A DNA stretch of 12,570 bases from Euperipatoides rowelli (Eukaryota; Onychophora; Udeonychophora; Euonychophora; Peripatopsidae), in assembly GCA_003024985.2 (NCBI GenBank), contig PXIH01S0013406.1; one strand, written 5' to 3'. The stretch's first letter is position 1; each line of letters begins with the position of its first letter. The notes beneath the pieces are model-generated. The model was given only the letters and a program-made list of their open reading frames with translations, was not told where the DNA came from and made no database searches. This document shows, in pieces, positions 1 through 6,399 of this stretch. Position numbers and translations under genes: made by a program.

Positions 1-489
1 AATTTCTTCTCATGTAAATTACTTACAGAGTGACAAGGACAGAATTATGCAAACTACTGTACATGATTTTGTTGGTCAGTGACACGATTATTTTTTTTTT
101 TTTCATTCAGATAAAATTTCAAATATCCGTATATTTATTTTTGTATCTTATCTAATGTTGACTTAATAAATAACATTGAAATCTTTAGATAAGTTATCAA
201 AAGGAATTTTTACTTGCAATGTAAACTTTCCCTTTCATAAATATGTTAGAGGAACCATTTCCACCTACTATACAGTGGTTTACTATTTTCTTATTAAAAT
301 CTCTGAAAAATAAAACCCCAACCCCCTCTAAATTAAGTGTATGCTTGATAGTCTAAATTTTAAAATCACATTCAAACTTGAATGTTTGGCTTTATCTTTA
401 ACCAAAATCAATCATAACAACAACAAAATTATTATACACGATCTCCAGAATTTATTAAAGGATTAACAAACTCGATAAAAAAAACTATT
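1..489. other. AT-rich stretch without recognised gene
   Basis: Low-complexity DNA with runs of T and A. Both strands are interrupted by frequent stops, and I recognise no domain, RNA gene or transposon end. Confidence 0.6.
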
Positions 490-512
490 ACAGATAATGA
501 AAAACAGTTAAC
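490..512 (+). repeat. 23-bp dispersed inverted repeat, copy 1
   Basis: This 23-mer (starting ACAGATAATGAAAAAC) recurs exactly, in reverse complement, at 3318-3340. Weaker similarity continues about 30 bp further on the same side (roughly to 543 here and down to 3288 there), including a shared AAAATGAT. The pair therefore looks like two diverged copies of one dispersed element in opposite orientation rather than a chance 23-mer. The family is not identified. Confidence 0.6.
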
Positions 513-525
513 GAGACAATGTTTA

Positions 526-672
526 TTAACTCAAAATGATTTTTTTTACAAACATTTGAGATAATGATGAATAAACTTCCACTTGTGCTCCTTCTGTAGC
601 TCTAAGAATATCTAGCCTGTACTTGATTTCTCTCCGATCGCAGTTTAAAAGTATACTATCACCAAATTGTTT
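526..672 (-). other. Unidentified protein-like open frame
   Basis: A minus-strand frame of 48 codons runs between a stop at 673-675 and a stop at 526-528. Its core reads NCDRREIKYRLDILRATEGA, then QVEVYSS. It is rich in charged residues and in G+C compared with the surrounding DNA, which is unusual for random AT-rich sequence. There is no ATG, so it would be an exon or a transposon fragment. The REIKxRL pattern loosely resembles the segment of non-LTR reverse transcriptases that precedes the C-terminal part, but this is too weak for a family call. The last codons run into the dispersed repeat near 490-543. Function unknown. Confidence 0.3.
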
Positions 673-980
673 TTAATACATATAGAAATAGTAACCGTAT
701 AATTCTTGAATTTATAATTTTTTTTCTCAATTAAATGCTTCATTAATTTTATATTAATATTTTAAAAATTCATTAACGTCTACACACACTGCAGAATACA
801 AAACGAACAAGTGATGACAGCGAGTGAAACGTCACGTTACGACCTCTTTAACTTCCGACTATACAAATCTAATGGGTAACAATTCAGTTGTTGTACAGTT
901 TTGTAAATTTAATCAAATTTTTGAAATTCTTAATTTTTATATTTTGTTAATGATTTATTGTTAATTCTTTACTCTATGAT

Positions 981-1094
981 TTAAAATGACAGATGCGGAG
1001 TACAGCCATATTTATACGAGCCTCTGTGATCACACTCACAGACGTCCAGCCCTGATTCTGAAGATGATAGGTATACAGACTTGGCTATGAAACA
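981..1094 (-). other. Candidate short exon, cysteine-containing
   Basis: A minus-strand frame of 37 codons lies between stops at 1095-1097 and 981-983. It includes the stretch SSSESGLDVCECDHRGSYKY and then a GC. Local G+C is clearly higher than in the flanks. An AG at the end of TTTCATAG and another at the end of CATCTTCAG could act as splice acceptors, giving a terminal exon that ends in TAA. The plus strand is also open here from an ATG at 986 for about 34 codons, so the coding strand is undecided. No domain is recognised. Confidence 0.2.
984..1016 (-). promoter_or_regulatory. Candidate TATA plus initiator (minus strand)
   Basis: Read on the minus strand, TATAAATA (1016-1009) is followed by TCATTT (989-984). 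TCATTT matches the arthropod initiator TCAKTY. The putative +1 A at 987 is 29 bases from the first T of the TATA box, close to normal spacing. The motifs are short and the region is AT-rich, so chance is possible. It overlaps the candidate exon at 981-1094, and both cannot easily be right. Confidence 0.2.
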
Positions 1095-1099
1095 TTAAA

Positions 1100-1600
1100 A
1101 GTAGGCTATAGTAGTTAATTTTATAGAATACAATATTTAGGGTTCAGGCATTGAATAAAATTTAAATAAGAGACTGGATCTAAGCTTGAAATTATTAACT
1201 TAAGAAAAGGCTATTATAAAACACATTTGATAAATCAATGAGCCTCAAGTCAGTTTTTTTATTTTTTTTTTAATGTATGCTTACATTTTGCAGTCATATT
1301 TTTCCTGTTAAGAGTAAGATCCTGTTTAATATAGCTTGGACTACAGTACCTACTTGGGCTAATAATAAAAACATCCAGCATGTAGAGGGTTTTTTTTTTT
1401 ATTTATAAAAAAAAAAAAACTACCATATTGGAACGCTAGTTTTCATTTCTATTTTTTACAAGCAGCATATTTATTTATGAGAAACCAATGTTTCTCCATC
1501 TATCTAAAACAATGATTTACATTAAATAAAAACTAATTTTAGTACAATTCAATTAAAGGAATATTTTATTTTAGTAAGTTACTAATGTATACCAGAGTCC
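1100..1600. other. AT-rich stretch without gene
   Basis: No coding-like frame was recognised. The only structure is a T11 run (1390-1400) separated by ATTTAT from an A13 run (1407-1419), which can fold into a simple hairpin. Confidence 0.55.
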
Positions 1601-1620
1601 AGCGCCATTGAACATCGTTT

Positions 1621-1652
1621 ATGAATGCTTGTTTATTTATGAATGCTTGTTT
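1621..1652 (+). repeat. 18-bp tandem duplication
   Basis: ATGAATGCTTGTTT occurs at 1621-1634 and again at 1639-1652, a period of 18 bp. It lies at the left edge of the composite repeat region. Confidence 0.7.
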
Positions 1653-1803
1653 ACGTTTCTGTTTGATCTCAGAACTTTAAATTTTAATCCAATCTCCATA
1701 TAAATTTACTATATGTCATCTAATTTGACGATAGTGAGTTCAATTATGAACTTTGATTTACTCCAAATGTGCTAAAAAATTATTTCCATATCGTATGTTC
1801 TCT
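1651..1803 (+). repeat. Composite repeat, direct unit copy A
   Basis: This segment aligns along its length with 2103-2255 in the same orientation, at roughly 80 percent identity by eye. Shared landmarks are TCTCAGAACTT, a block ATGTCATCTAAT, ATAGTGAGT, and an exact 24-base block spanning TTTGATTTACTCCAAATG and GTGCTAAAA. The two copies are 452 bp apart. Similarity ends close to the edge of the THAP exon next to copy B. The family is unknown, and no terminal repeats with a clear target duplication were found. Confidence 0.75.
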
Positions 1804-1805
1804 CC

Positions 1806-1845
1806 ATAGCGTTTGGATCTCAGACCTATCATTGTCATGCAGCCT
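1806..1845 (+). repeat. Inverted repeat arm, left
   Basis: The arm ends in ATTGTCATGCAGCC (1832-1845) and pairs with 2050-2089. There the reverse complement contains ACCATTGTCATGCAGCC preceded by a CGCTTTGAATCAC-like sequence. Homology spans about 40 bp with several mismatches. The arms bracket the tandem repeat and the hairpin between the two direct units. Confidence 0.65.
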
Positions 1846-1858
1846 ATTAAATGATCTA

Positions 1859-1957
1859 CTAACCTTAACTGTTCACTGATCCTAACTCCAACTTGAACAA
1901 AATAGTAAATTAAAGGATCTCTAACTTTAACTGCACACTGACCCTAATTCCAACTTA
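1859..1957 (+). repeat. 62-bp tandem repeat, two copies
   Basis: CTAACCTTAACTGTTCACTG at 1859 recurs as CTAACTTTAACTGCACACTG at 1921. About 33 of 39 compared bases match, continuing through CCTAAYTCCAACTTRAA. Each copy is preceded by GATCT. The CTAACC words resemble degenerate telomere-like repeats, but the unit is far longer than a telomeric repeat. Confidence 0.65.
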
Positions 1958-1990
1958 AATATTAAATCAGAAGTAAACAAATTACATAAC

Positions 1991-2043
1991 AGCCAATCAG
2001 AGGTCAGCTTGCAGATAGAATACAAGCCGGCCTCTGATTGGCT
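1991..2043. repeat. Imperfect 21-bp hairpin
   Basis: AGCCAATCAGAGGTCAGCTTG (1991-2011) is the reverse complement of 2023-2043 except at two positions, with an 11-base spacer. This is the most GC-rich palindrome in the window. It sits between the two inverted ~40-bp arms, so it may mark the centre of a foldback-type element. Confidence 0.75.
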
Positions 2044-2049
2044 ATTTTT

Positions 2050-2089
2050 GGGCTGCATGACAATGGTAGGCATGTGATTCAAAGCGTTG
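2050..2089 (-). repeat. Inverted repeat arm, right
   Basis: Reverse-complement partner of 1806-1845, centred on GGCTGCATGACAATGGTAGG. It starts seven bases after the 21-bp hairpin and is followed by direct unit copy B. Confidence 0.65.
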
Positions 2090-2102
2090 TTGTGCAAACA
2101 TC

Positions 2103-2255
2103 CTTTACAGTGTCTATTTGGTCTCAGAACTTAATTCATTTTATCCGATCTTCATGTAAATTTATTATGTCATCTAATGTGAACATAGTGAGTCCGATTA
2201 TGAAGTTTGATTTACTCCAAATGTGCTAAAAGCTTATCTCTGTACCGTGTGTTTT
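2103..2255 (+). repeat. Composite repeat, direct unit copy B
   Basis: Second copy of the unit at 1651-1803, with the same TCTCAGAACTT, ATAGTGAGT and ACTCCAAATGTGCTAAAA landmarks. Its right edge coincides with the 3' end of the THAP exon on the opposite strand. The shared unit therefore corresponds to sequence immediately downstream of that exon. A plus-strand open frame across it (2038-2229) follows repeat sequence and shows no domain. Confidence 0.75.
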
Positions 2256-2411
2256 GAACATAAGCTTGTATTTTGTTGGAGTCCAAGCTGCACGCTTAAT
2301 ATTTTCTATCCAATTATATATTCTTGTATCATTGATAGGAAATTTGTGAAAGTGAAGATCCTTCTGATTTTGACTATTACTGCATCCCACAGCCACACAC
2401 TTCATAGGCAT
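2249..2411 (-). pseudogene. THAP zinc-finger exon, frameshifted
   Basis: THAP domains are C2CH zinc-dependent DNA-binding modules found at the N-terminus of animal regulators and of P-element transposases. Translation from ATG at 2411 gives MPMKCVAVGCSN, with Cys5 and Cys10 as the first ligand pair. FHKFP follows near residues 21-25, then RIYNWIENI and AAWTPTKY near 41-48. These match the order and spacing of the family. The expected CxxH pair is missing in this frame but present one base over as C-S-K-H at 2260-2249. A single-base change therefore broke the finger. TACTTCCTCAG ends at 2418, seven bases before the ATG, and would be a good splice acceptor. The AVPT-type tail is absent. The open frame extends upstream to 2498, but those codons look non-coding. 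Either a host THAP gene exon or a P-like transposon remnant. Confidence 0.75.
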
Positions 2412-2502
2412 TTTTCTCTGAGGAAGTAAAGAATATAAAAAATTGAAATTGGGATGTTTACCATGTATTTCCCAGGAAAAATGGAGTACACAGGCCATAA
2501 TG

Positions 2503-2510
2503 TTACGTCA
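2503..2510. promoter_or_regulatory. CRE/bZIP-like site TTACGTCA
   Basis: TTACGTCA (TGACGTAA on the minus strand) is a consensus-type CREB/ATF or PAR-bZIP site. It lies about 92 bp upstream of the THAP ATG on the coding strand. A single 8-mer is weak evidence, and its role is inferred from position only. Confidence 0.2.
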
Positions 2511-2661
2511 TTGTCTTGAACATAAAAATGACAAAGTTGAAATGAATGGTGACCAAAAAAAAAAAAAAGACCAAATCAGCCATTTTAAAATTAGAATAAC
2601 AACAATTAAAAATTATGTGTATCATTTTTTTTTTAATTTCATTTTGAGTAACTAAAGTTGT

Positions 2662-2940
2662 TTATTGGTGATAGCATACCTTTAACATCTCCTCAGGTAC
2701 TGTGTTCAAAGTCTGGACAACTCTGTCCTATAATTCCTCAACGCTATTTATCTGTTTTGCATATACTTGGTCCTTTATGCAGTCCCACATAAAGAAATAA
2801 AGGGGAGTGATGTCAGATGATCTTGGTAGCCATGCAAATAGTTTGTCTTGACTGGTCTAACGATTAGGCAATTTCTCATTGAGGAAATTTCACACCTGTA
2901 AACCACAGCATATTTTCCAGTTGCAGAAGAGAAGAGTTGA
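2662..2940 (-). mobile_element. Tc1/mariner-type transposase C-terminus, decayed
   Basis: The catalytic domain of these transposases ends with a third acidic residue in a PRSPDLTPLDFFLWG-like motif. On the minus strand I read NFLNEKLPNR, then WLPRSSDITPLYFFMW and CIKDQVYAKQINSVEEL, then VPEEML. The order and spacing are those of the insect Tc1/mariner-related family. The likely third catalytic Asp is GAC at 2814-2812. In-frame stops at 2859-2857 and 2730-2728, a Trp-to-stop at the expected NRW position, and a frame change upstream of 2890 show it is dead. The normal C-terminal ~25 residues are lost at TAA 2664-2662. No inverted terminal repeats were found, and the 5' side ends near the minisatellite. 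Confidence 0.8.
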
Positions 2941-3004
2941 AATATCCAGATAGGTGTTTGAGTTGATCTGCATGCTGTGGATGTTTATAATCTATTATAA
3001 TAAA

Positions 3005-3230
3005 AGGCTAATGCTGCTCCTCCGCTTTATAAATACAGATGGCTAAATGATGCCCTTTATAAATACACACAGCTAAATGATGCCCTTTATAAATACACAT
3101 GGCTAAATGATTCTCTTTATAAATAAATGTGGATAAATGATGCTCTTTGTAAATACACATGCTAAATGATGCCCTTTATAAATACAAATGGCTAAATGAT
3201 GCCATCTTTAAATATACACAGATAAATGAT
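3005..3230 (+). repeat. 30-bp minisatellite, about seven copies
   Basis: The unit CTTTATAAATACACATGGCT plus AAATGATGCC starts at 3025, 3055, 3085, 3115, 3145, 3174 and about 3206, with a degenerate partial copy before the first. Most copies contain TATAAATA. Because 30 bp is ten codons, the plus frame reads a ten-residue repeat (LYKYTWLNDA) until a stop in the fourth unit. This probably follows from the period and is not proof of coding. Divergence between units is moderate, with single-base deletions in later copies. Confidence 0.9.
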
Positions 3231-3317
3231 CATGAGATTTGACTGTTAATAAAAAAGGGTGCAACATGATCTTACTCTTCTTTTTCCCATCATTTTTAAG
3301 TGAACAAACAACGTATA

Positions 3318-3340
3318 GTTAACTGTTTTTCATTATCTGT
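3318..3340 (-). repeat. 23-bp dispersed inverted repeat, copy 2
   Basis: Exact reverse complement of 490-512, with weaker similarity continuing to about 3288. It lies downstream, in coding orientation, of the piggyBac-like remnant. A link to that element is not shown. Confidence 0.6.
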
Positions 3341-3394
3341 TAGGGCTTTTTATGTATTTAATTATGGACAATCTATACTATACAAGGTTGTAAT

Positions 3395-3619
3395 TCAGTC
3401 TTTGTTTGGTGAAGGATCATAACATTTTGACTTAGTGCCAAAGCCATAATTTTTTTTTCCAAGATAGTGAGATGGCAGAAAAATTTCAAACTGTTTGCAC
3501 ATTGGTATCCTAGAACATTTCACCACAAAAGATACACCAACAAACTTTTTTTTAACCTTCAAGTGGGCGCACACACATTTTTTACATGAGCGGTCACGTG
3601 TCGTAATTTTTACATTCAT
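3395..3619 (-). mobile_element. Probable piggyBac transposase cysteine-rich tail
   Basis: PiggyBac transposases end in a cysteine-rich zinc-binding domain that recognises the transposon ends. This minus-strand frame of 74 codons has SCKKCVCAHLKVKKK (residues 11-25), then VVKCSRIPMCKQFEIF and GKKNYGFGTK. That follows the family pattern CxxC, a basic stretch, an aromatic-valine strand, KC-x-IPMC-K, then FEI and a tyrosine-rich end. Several expected Cys and His positions are missing, for example before KCSR and in the CFE position, so the fold is probably lost. The catalytic core is absent upstream and no TTAA-flanked ends were seen. The start Met is probably not a real start. A chance cysteine-rich frame is the alternative. 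Confidence 0.5.
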
Positions 3620-4170
3620 AGAATTCTATGTATAAAAGTTTCTAAATATTTGTAATCATGAAATTATTACACATAATTATGTTCTAATTTTTATCAGGAT
3701 TTTTAATATATAAAGAAAATAAAATTCCAACAAACAGATTTTTTTTCTAAATGCCGGCTATTAAAATAAAAAAAAGCCAGTTTATCTTACATTTTCCATT
3801 ACTGTTTCTCTGTCGTTGGAGATAGAATTTTTTGGTTTTGATTTTTGAAATCTGCTTAAATTTTGATTTTAAAAATATATAAGTTTATTCATAAATATTT
3901 TATAATATTTGTATTACACTATCTGAAATTCAATATTATTACATCAGCAGGCGCATGTCGTAAAATTTATGTTTGGACATCTTTTTTACATATAATTCTA
4001 AAAAATAACTATAAAATGGGCTATGTGCATGGTAAAAACTTACCAATATTGTAGTGGGGTGTTAGTTTTAGAAATAGAAGGCAGAGATAAAACCCACAAG
4101 ACCATACACATAGACACATTTATAAAATATTTAATTTGTCGTAAATTTTACGACAGCATGATCGCTCGAA
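3588..4170. repeat. Three related copies of a TTTACGACA motif
   Basis: A ~28-bp motif occurs three times. On the minus strand at 3613-3588 it reads TAAAAATTACGACACGTGAC then CGCTC. On the plus strand at 4142-4166 it reads TAAATTTTACGACAGCATGA then TCGCTC. On the minus strand at 3971-3945 it reads ATAAATTTTACGACATGCGC. TAAATTTTACGACA is exact between the last two. The first two agree at about 20 of 26 positions. They may be subterminal repeats of one decayed transposon. Confidence 0.4.
4137..4155. repeat. Perfect 9-bp palindrome
   Basis: TGTCGTAAA-T-TTTACGACA is a perfect inverted repeat with a one-base centre. It overlaps one of the three TTTACGACA motif copies. Confidence 0.8.
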
Positions 4171-4390
4171 GGTTAATGTATTTGATCATTATTGAGGTGT
4201 GTGTGTGTGATGTTTCAGTTTTTACAAAGTTAAACTATCATGAGCAATAGTGGTTGGTCACTTTTTGGGCTCTGATGCTAATACCTTTCAGTGATTCCTT
4301 AAGTTCTTATAATGGAATTTTAAAATAAATGCATATCCAAACGGAATTTTAAAAATTGCTGATTTAAATCGACTCTCATAGAGGAAAAAA

Positions 4391-4414
4391 AATTGATTTT
4401 CAAGAAAATCAATT
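4391..4414. repeat. Perfect 11-bp palindrome
   Basis: AATTGATTTTC, AA, then GAAAATCAATT forms perfect 11-bp arms with a two-base centre. No associated gene or terminator context is seen. Confidence 0.8.
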
Positions 4415-4600
4415 CCAAAGTGTCTATTCCTACAGTCGATCTTACCCCATTACGCTAAATAGATTCTACATTATTATGTCTCAGTATTAAATCTCTGTTA
4501 ATTATAAAACAAATGTCTGATGTTTAACGCTTAACTTTGGTTACGTTTGACTCTATTTTTTAATACAAGATTAAAGAAAACTGAAATGAAATTGTATCAT

Positions 4601-4744
4601 TTATATAATTTCCAGAGTATAACAAGAATCTCCTGCATCACTAGCATTAAAATAAATTTGCCAATGGTCAGGAATCAATCTCCAAAAACAAACAGAATTT
4701 GGATTATGATTCCAACCATCATTCCAACTCTCTGCTAAATCAAG
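4601..4744 (-). other. Unidentified tryptophan-rich open frame
   Basis: A minus-strand frame of 47 codons runs from 4744 to TAA at 4603-4601. It includes LAESWNDGWNHNPNSVCFW, then RLIPDHWQIYFNASDAGDSC. Four Trp, two Cys, several Asp and Asn and a varied composition make it look like real coding sequence, unlike the Lys/Asn/Ile/Phe-rich frames typical of this AT-rich DNA. There is no ATG. ATTTAG at 4736 could serve as an acceptor before CAGAGAGTTGG. I recognise no family. It could be a host exon or a fragment of an unfamiliar transposon. The overlapping plus-strand frame at 4547-4738 is likely its shadow. Confidence 0.4.
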
Positions 4745-5340
4745 ATTTCACCCAATGAATAATATTAATAAATTAGGACACTATATGACCACTTAGATAA
4801 AAGAAAATAGAGTTAGAGTTAGCAGAGATGAAAAATCACAGCATCAACTTAGTTATGAGGTATGAAAAATTAAAATCACCAAAAAGATGAGAAGTTAGCA
4901 ACTGGATTTATAAAGCATGGTGATGTATAACACCCTAAGTTAATGTAAACAGTTCTTATATAATATTATCAGACACTTAGCTGAGAGACATTTGGCCAAG
5001 GGCCATTTCACTGATGGATGTTTGAACGAATGGACAATAAACTGAACAGACAATTAGTAGAATTGACATTTGGCCGTTAATTTTGTTTGTTATTTTTATT
5101 TCTTCCTTTTATACAATTTTTGTTATTTTTATTTATTATTTTCTATGTAATTGCTTTATAAAATAAATAATAAAACTAATAAAAAAAATTGTTTCTTCCT
5201 TTCAATTTTTTTGTTATTCTTAAAAAATAACATCTGCCAGCAATAGTCAAAACTTATTTTAACCCAATACCGACCAATGGTGTATGACTGCATGGCTAGC
5301 TGCCTTATATTTTTATTTACACTGCTAAATTTCAATCCCA
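4745..5340. other. AT-rich stretch, no firm feature
   Basis: GACATTTGGCC occurs twice (4988-4998 and 5066-5076), near a GGCCATTTC word. Such words recur in many invertebrate repeats, but no boundaries are visible. A minus-strand open frame at 5156-5341 lacks any recognisable domain, and its C-terminal half is A-rich low complexity. Confidence 0.4.
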
Positions 5341-5359
5341 CTTGAACCTTAAAGGCTCA

Positions 5360-5436
5360 ATTACACTTTTATGCAAAAGGTCACCGATCCGTTTTAGTCC
5401 AGATAGTAATCGTAGACGTGTGCATAAATTTGTTTA
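5360..5436. repeat. Quasi-palindromic MITE-like core
   Basis: TTTTATGCA (5368-5376) is matched by TGCATAAA (5421-5428) in inverted orientation. The interior GTCACCGATCCG faces CCAGATAGTAAT, a degenerate inverted match. The pattern resembles the centre of a short foldback element. Ends and target duplication were not found. Confidence 0.25.
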
Positions 5437-5469
5437 TAATTTTCTGCAGGGCTGGAGTCTGTTTAATTA

Positions 5470-5930
5470 ATGAAATCGCTCTATACAATAGCCAATCATA
5501 TTTCTCTTCTTGTTTACAATAGTTGTTATGGTTTTTAGTTTTAAGCATCAAAATAAATTCAAATAAACATCTTGTATTCTGTAAAATATTTTATTTTTAC
5601 TTTATTTACCGCTTTACGAAAATCAATTTTCAAATAGGCTGTTTTTAAATTAAATCAATTGCGACAAAAACAACAGTGTGCCTACGCTACTTAGAAAACT
5701 AAGATATGATTGATTTAATGGAAAATAAAACAGAGAGACAAGTAAGTCTGTGTACAATATTGGATTTTTTTCAACAAGTACGGACAATGACAGTATTGAA
5801 TATATTTTGTGAATGTAAACACTAAAATATCAAGTAAATAAATGAACGCTATAAACTGTGTATGTCAAATCACACAACAATTTAAAAATAAAAATATTGG
5901 TAAAAATTTACTTGACTAAATACAACCGAA
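5470..5930. other. AT-rich stretch with one weak exon candidate
   Basis: ATG at 5706 opens 39 codons (MIDLMENKTERQ then VSLCTILDFFQQV) to TAA at 5823. The frame contains CAA|GTAAGT, a consensus-quality splice donor, at 5742. Otherwise nothing is recognised. The integrase region that should follow the gypsy RNase H on the minus strand is not visible here. Confidence 0.3.
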
Positions 5931-5949
5931 TTATTCATACTCAACCTTA

Positions 5950-6260
5950 ATGCACATCTTTAATCGATTTCAGACAACACAGTGTATTATGGTCGGTTAT
6001 TACTGTAAATTTCATGCCTCTAAATAAGGTTTGAAATATTCAATCCAAAAATTATTTCCAGACATTATTTTTCTGCAATGCTCCACTTTTGGTTCGAACT
6101 TATTAAGAGTTCTTGCTGGCATACGCTACAACTTTATTTTCTTTACGAGACCCTTGTGAAAGAATTGCACCTATGCCAAAGTCACTTCTGTCTGTTATCA
6201 GAAAAAAGGTTCCTCATAGTCTAGATATTGCATAAATTGGTTTAGAAGTCAATTTGTGCT
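5950..6260 (-). pseudogene. Gypsy RNase H remnant
   Basis: RNase H removes the RNA strand of the RNA-DNA hybrid during reverse transcription. On the minus strand, EEPFFLITDRSDFGIGAILS (within about 6225-6155) carries the first catalytic Asp in the T-D-x-S motif. KVVAYAS and then TLNKFEP follow. IAEK (about 6065) carries the catalytic Glu, with a stop right after it, and KFTVITDH (about 5995) carries the next Asp. These blocks sit in different frames, so several indels separate them. Downstream of KSIKD near 5965 the similarity ends and no integrase follows. Confidence 0.8.
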
Positions 6261-6399
6261 TAATAAAATCAAATGATTCTTGGCAGTGAACTGTCCAATT
6301 AAACTTTTTATTTGTTTTAAATAATAGTTAATTTAATGGGTTTTTTAAAAAGTGGAATATATTTTAATGAAACTACAGTAATAACCTGCCATCCCCAGT

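Noticed and set aside
1390-1419. T11/A13 hairpin as a terminator
   Set aside because: Simple homopolymer slippage in eukaryotic AT-rich DNA explains it, and there is no adjoining gene.
1859-1957. Telomere-like CTAACC words suggesting an interstitial telomere
   Set aside because: The true period is 62 bp with two copies. No run of short telomeric units exists.
2038-2229. 63-codon plus-strand open frame
   Set aside because: It follows the repeat unit found again at 1651-1803, has no domain, and its sister copy does not keep the frame.
2443-2655. 70-codon plus-strand open frame
   Set aside because: Lysine-rich from an A-run, no domain, and it opposes the sequence upstream of the THAP exon.
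3341-3350. CCCTA (minus strand) as a piggyBac terminal repeat start
   Set aside because: It points the wrong way relative to the tail domain and lacks a flanking TTAA.
3863-4250. Two overlapping plus-strand frames of 63 and 75 codons
   Set aside because: Composition is typical AT-rich noise, they cross the TTTACGACA motif copies, and no family is recognisable.
6089-6100. GGTTCGAAC, like a tRNA/SINE B box
   Set aside because: It lies within the RNase H coding remnant (NKFEP codons, minus strand), and no A box or tRNA fold surrounds it.
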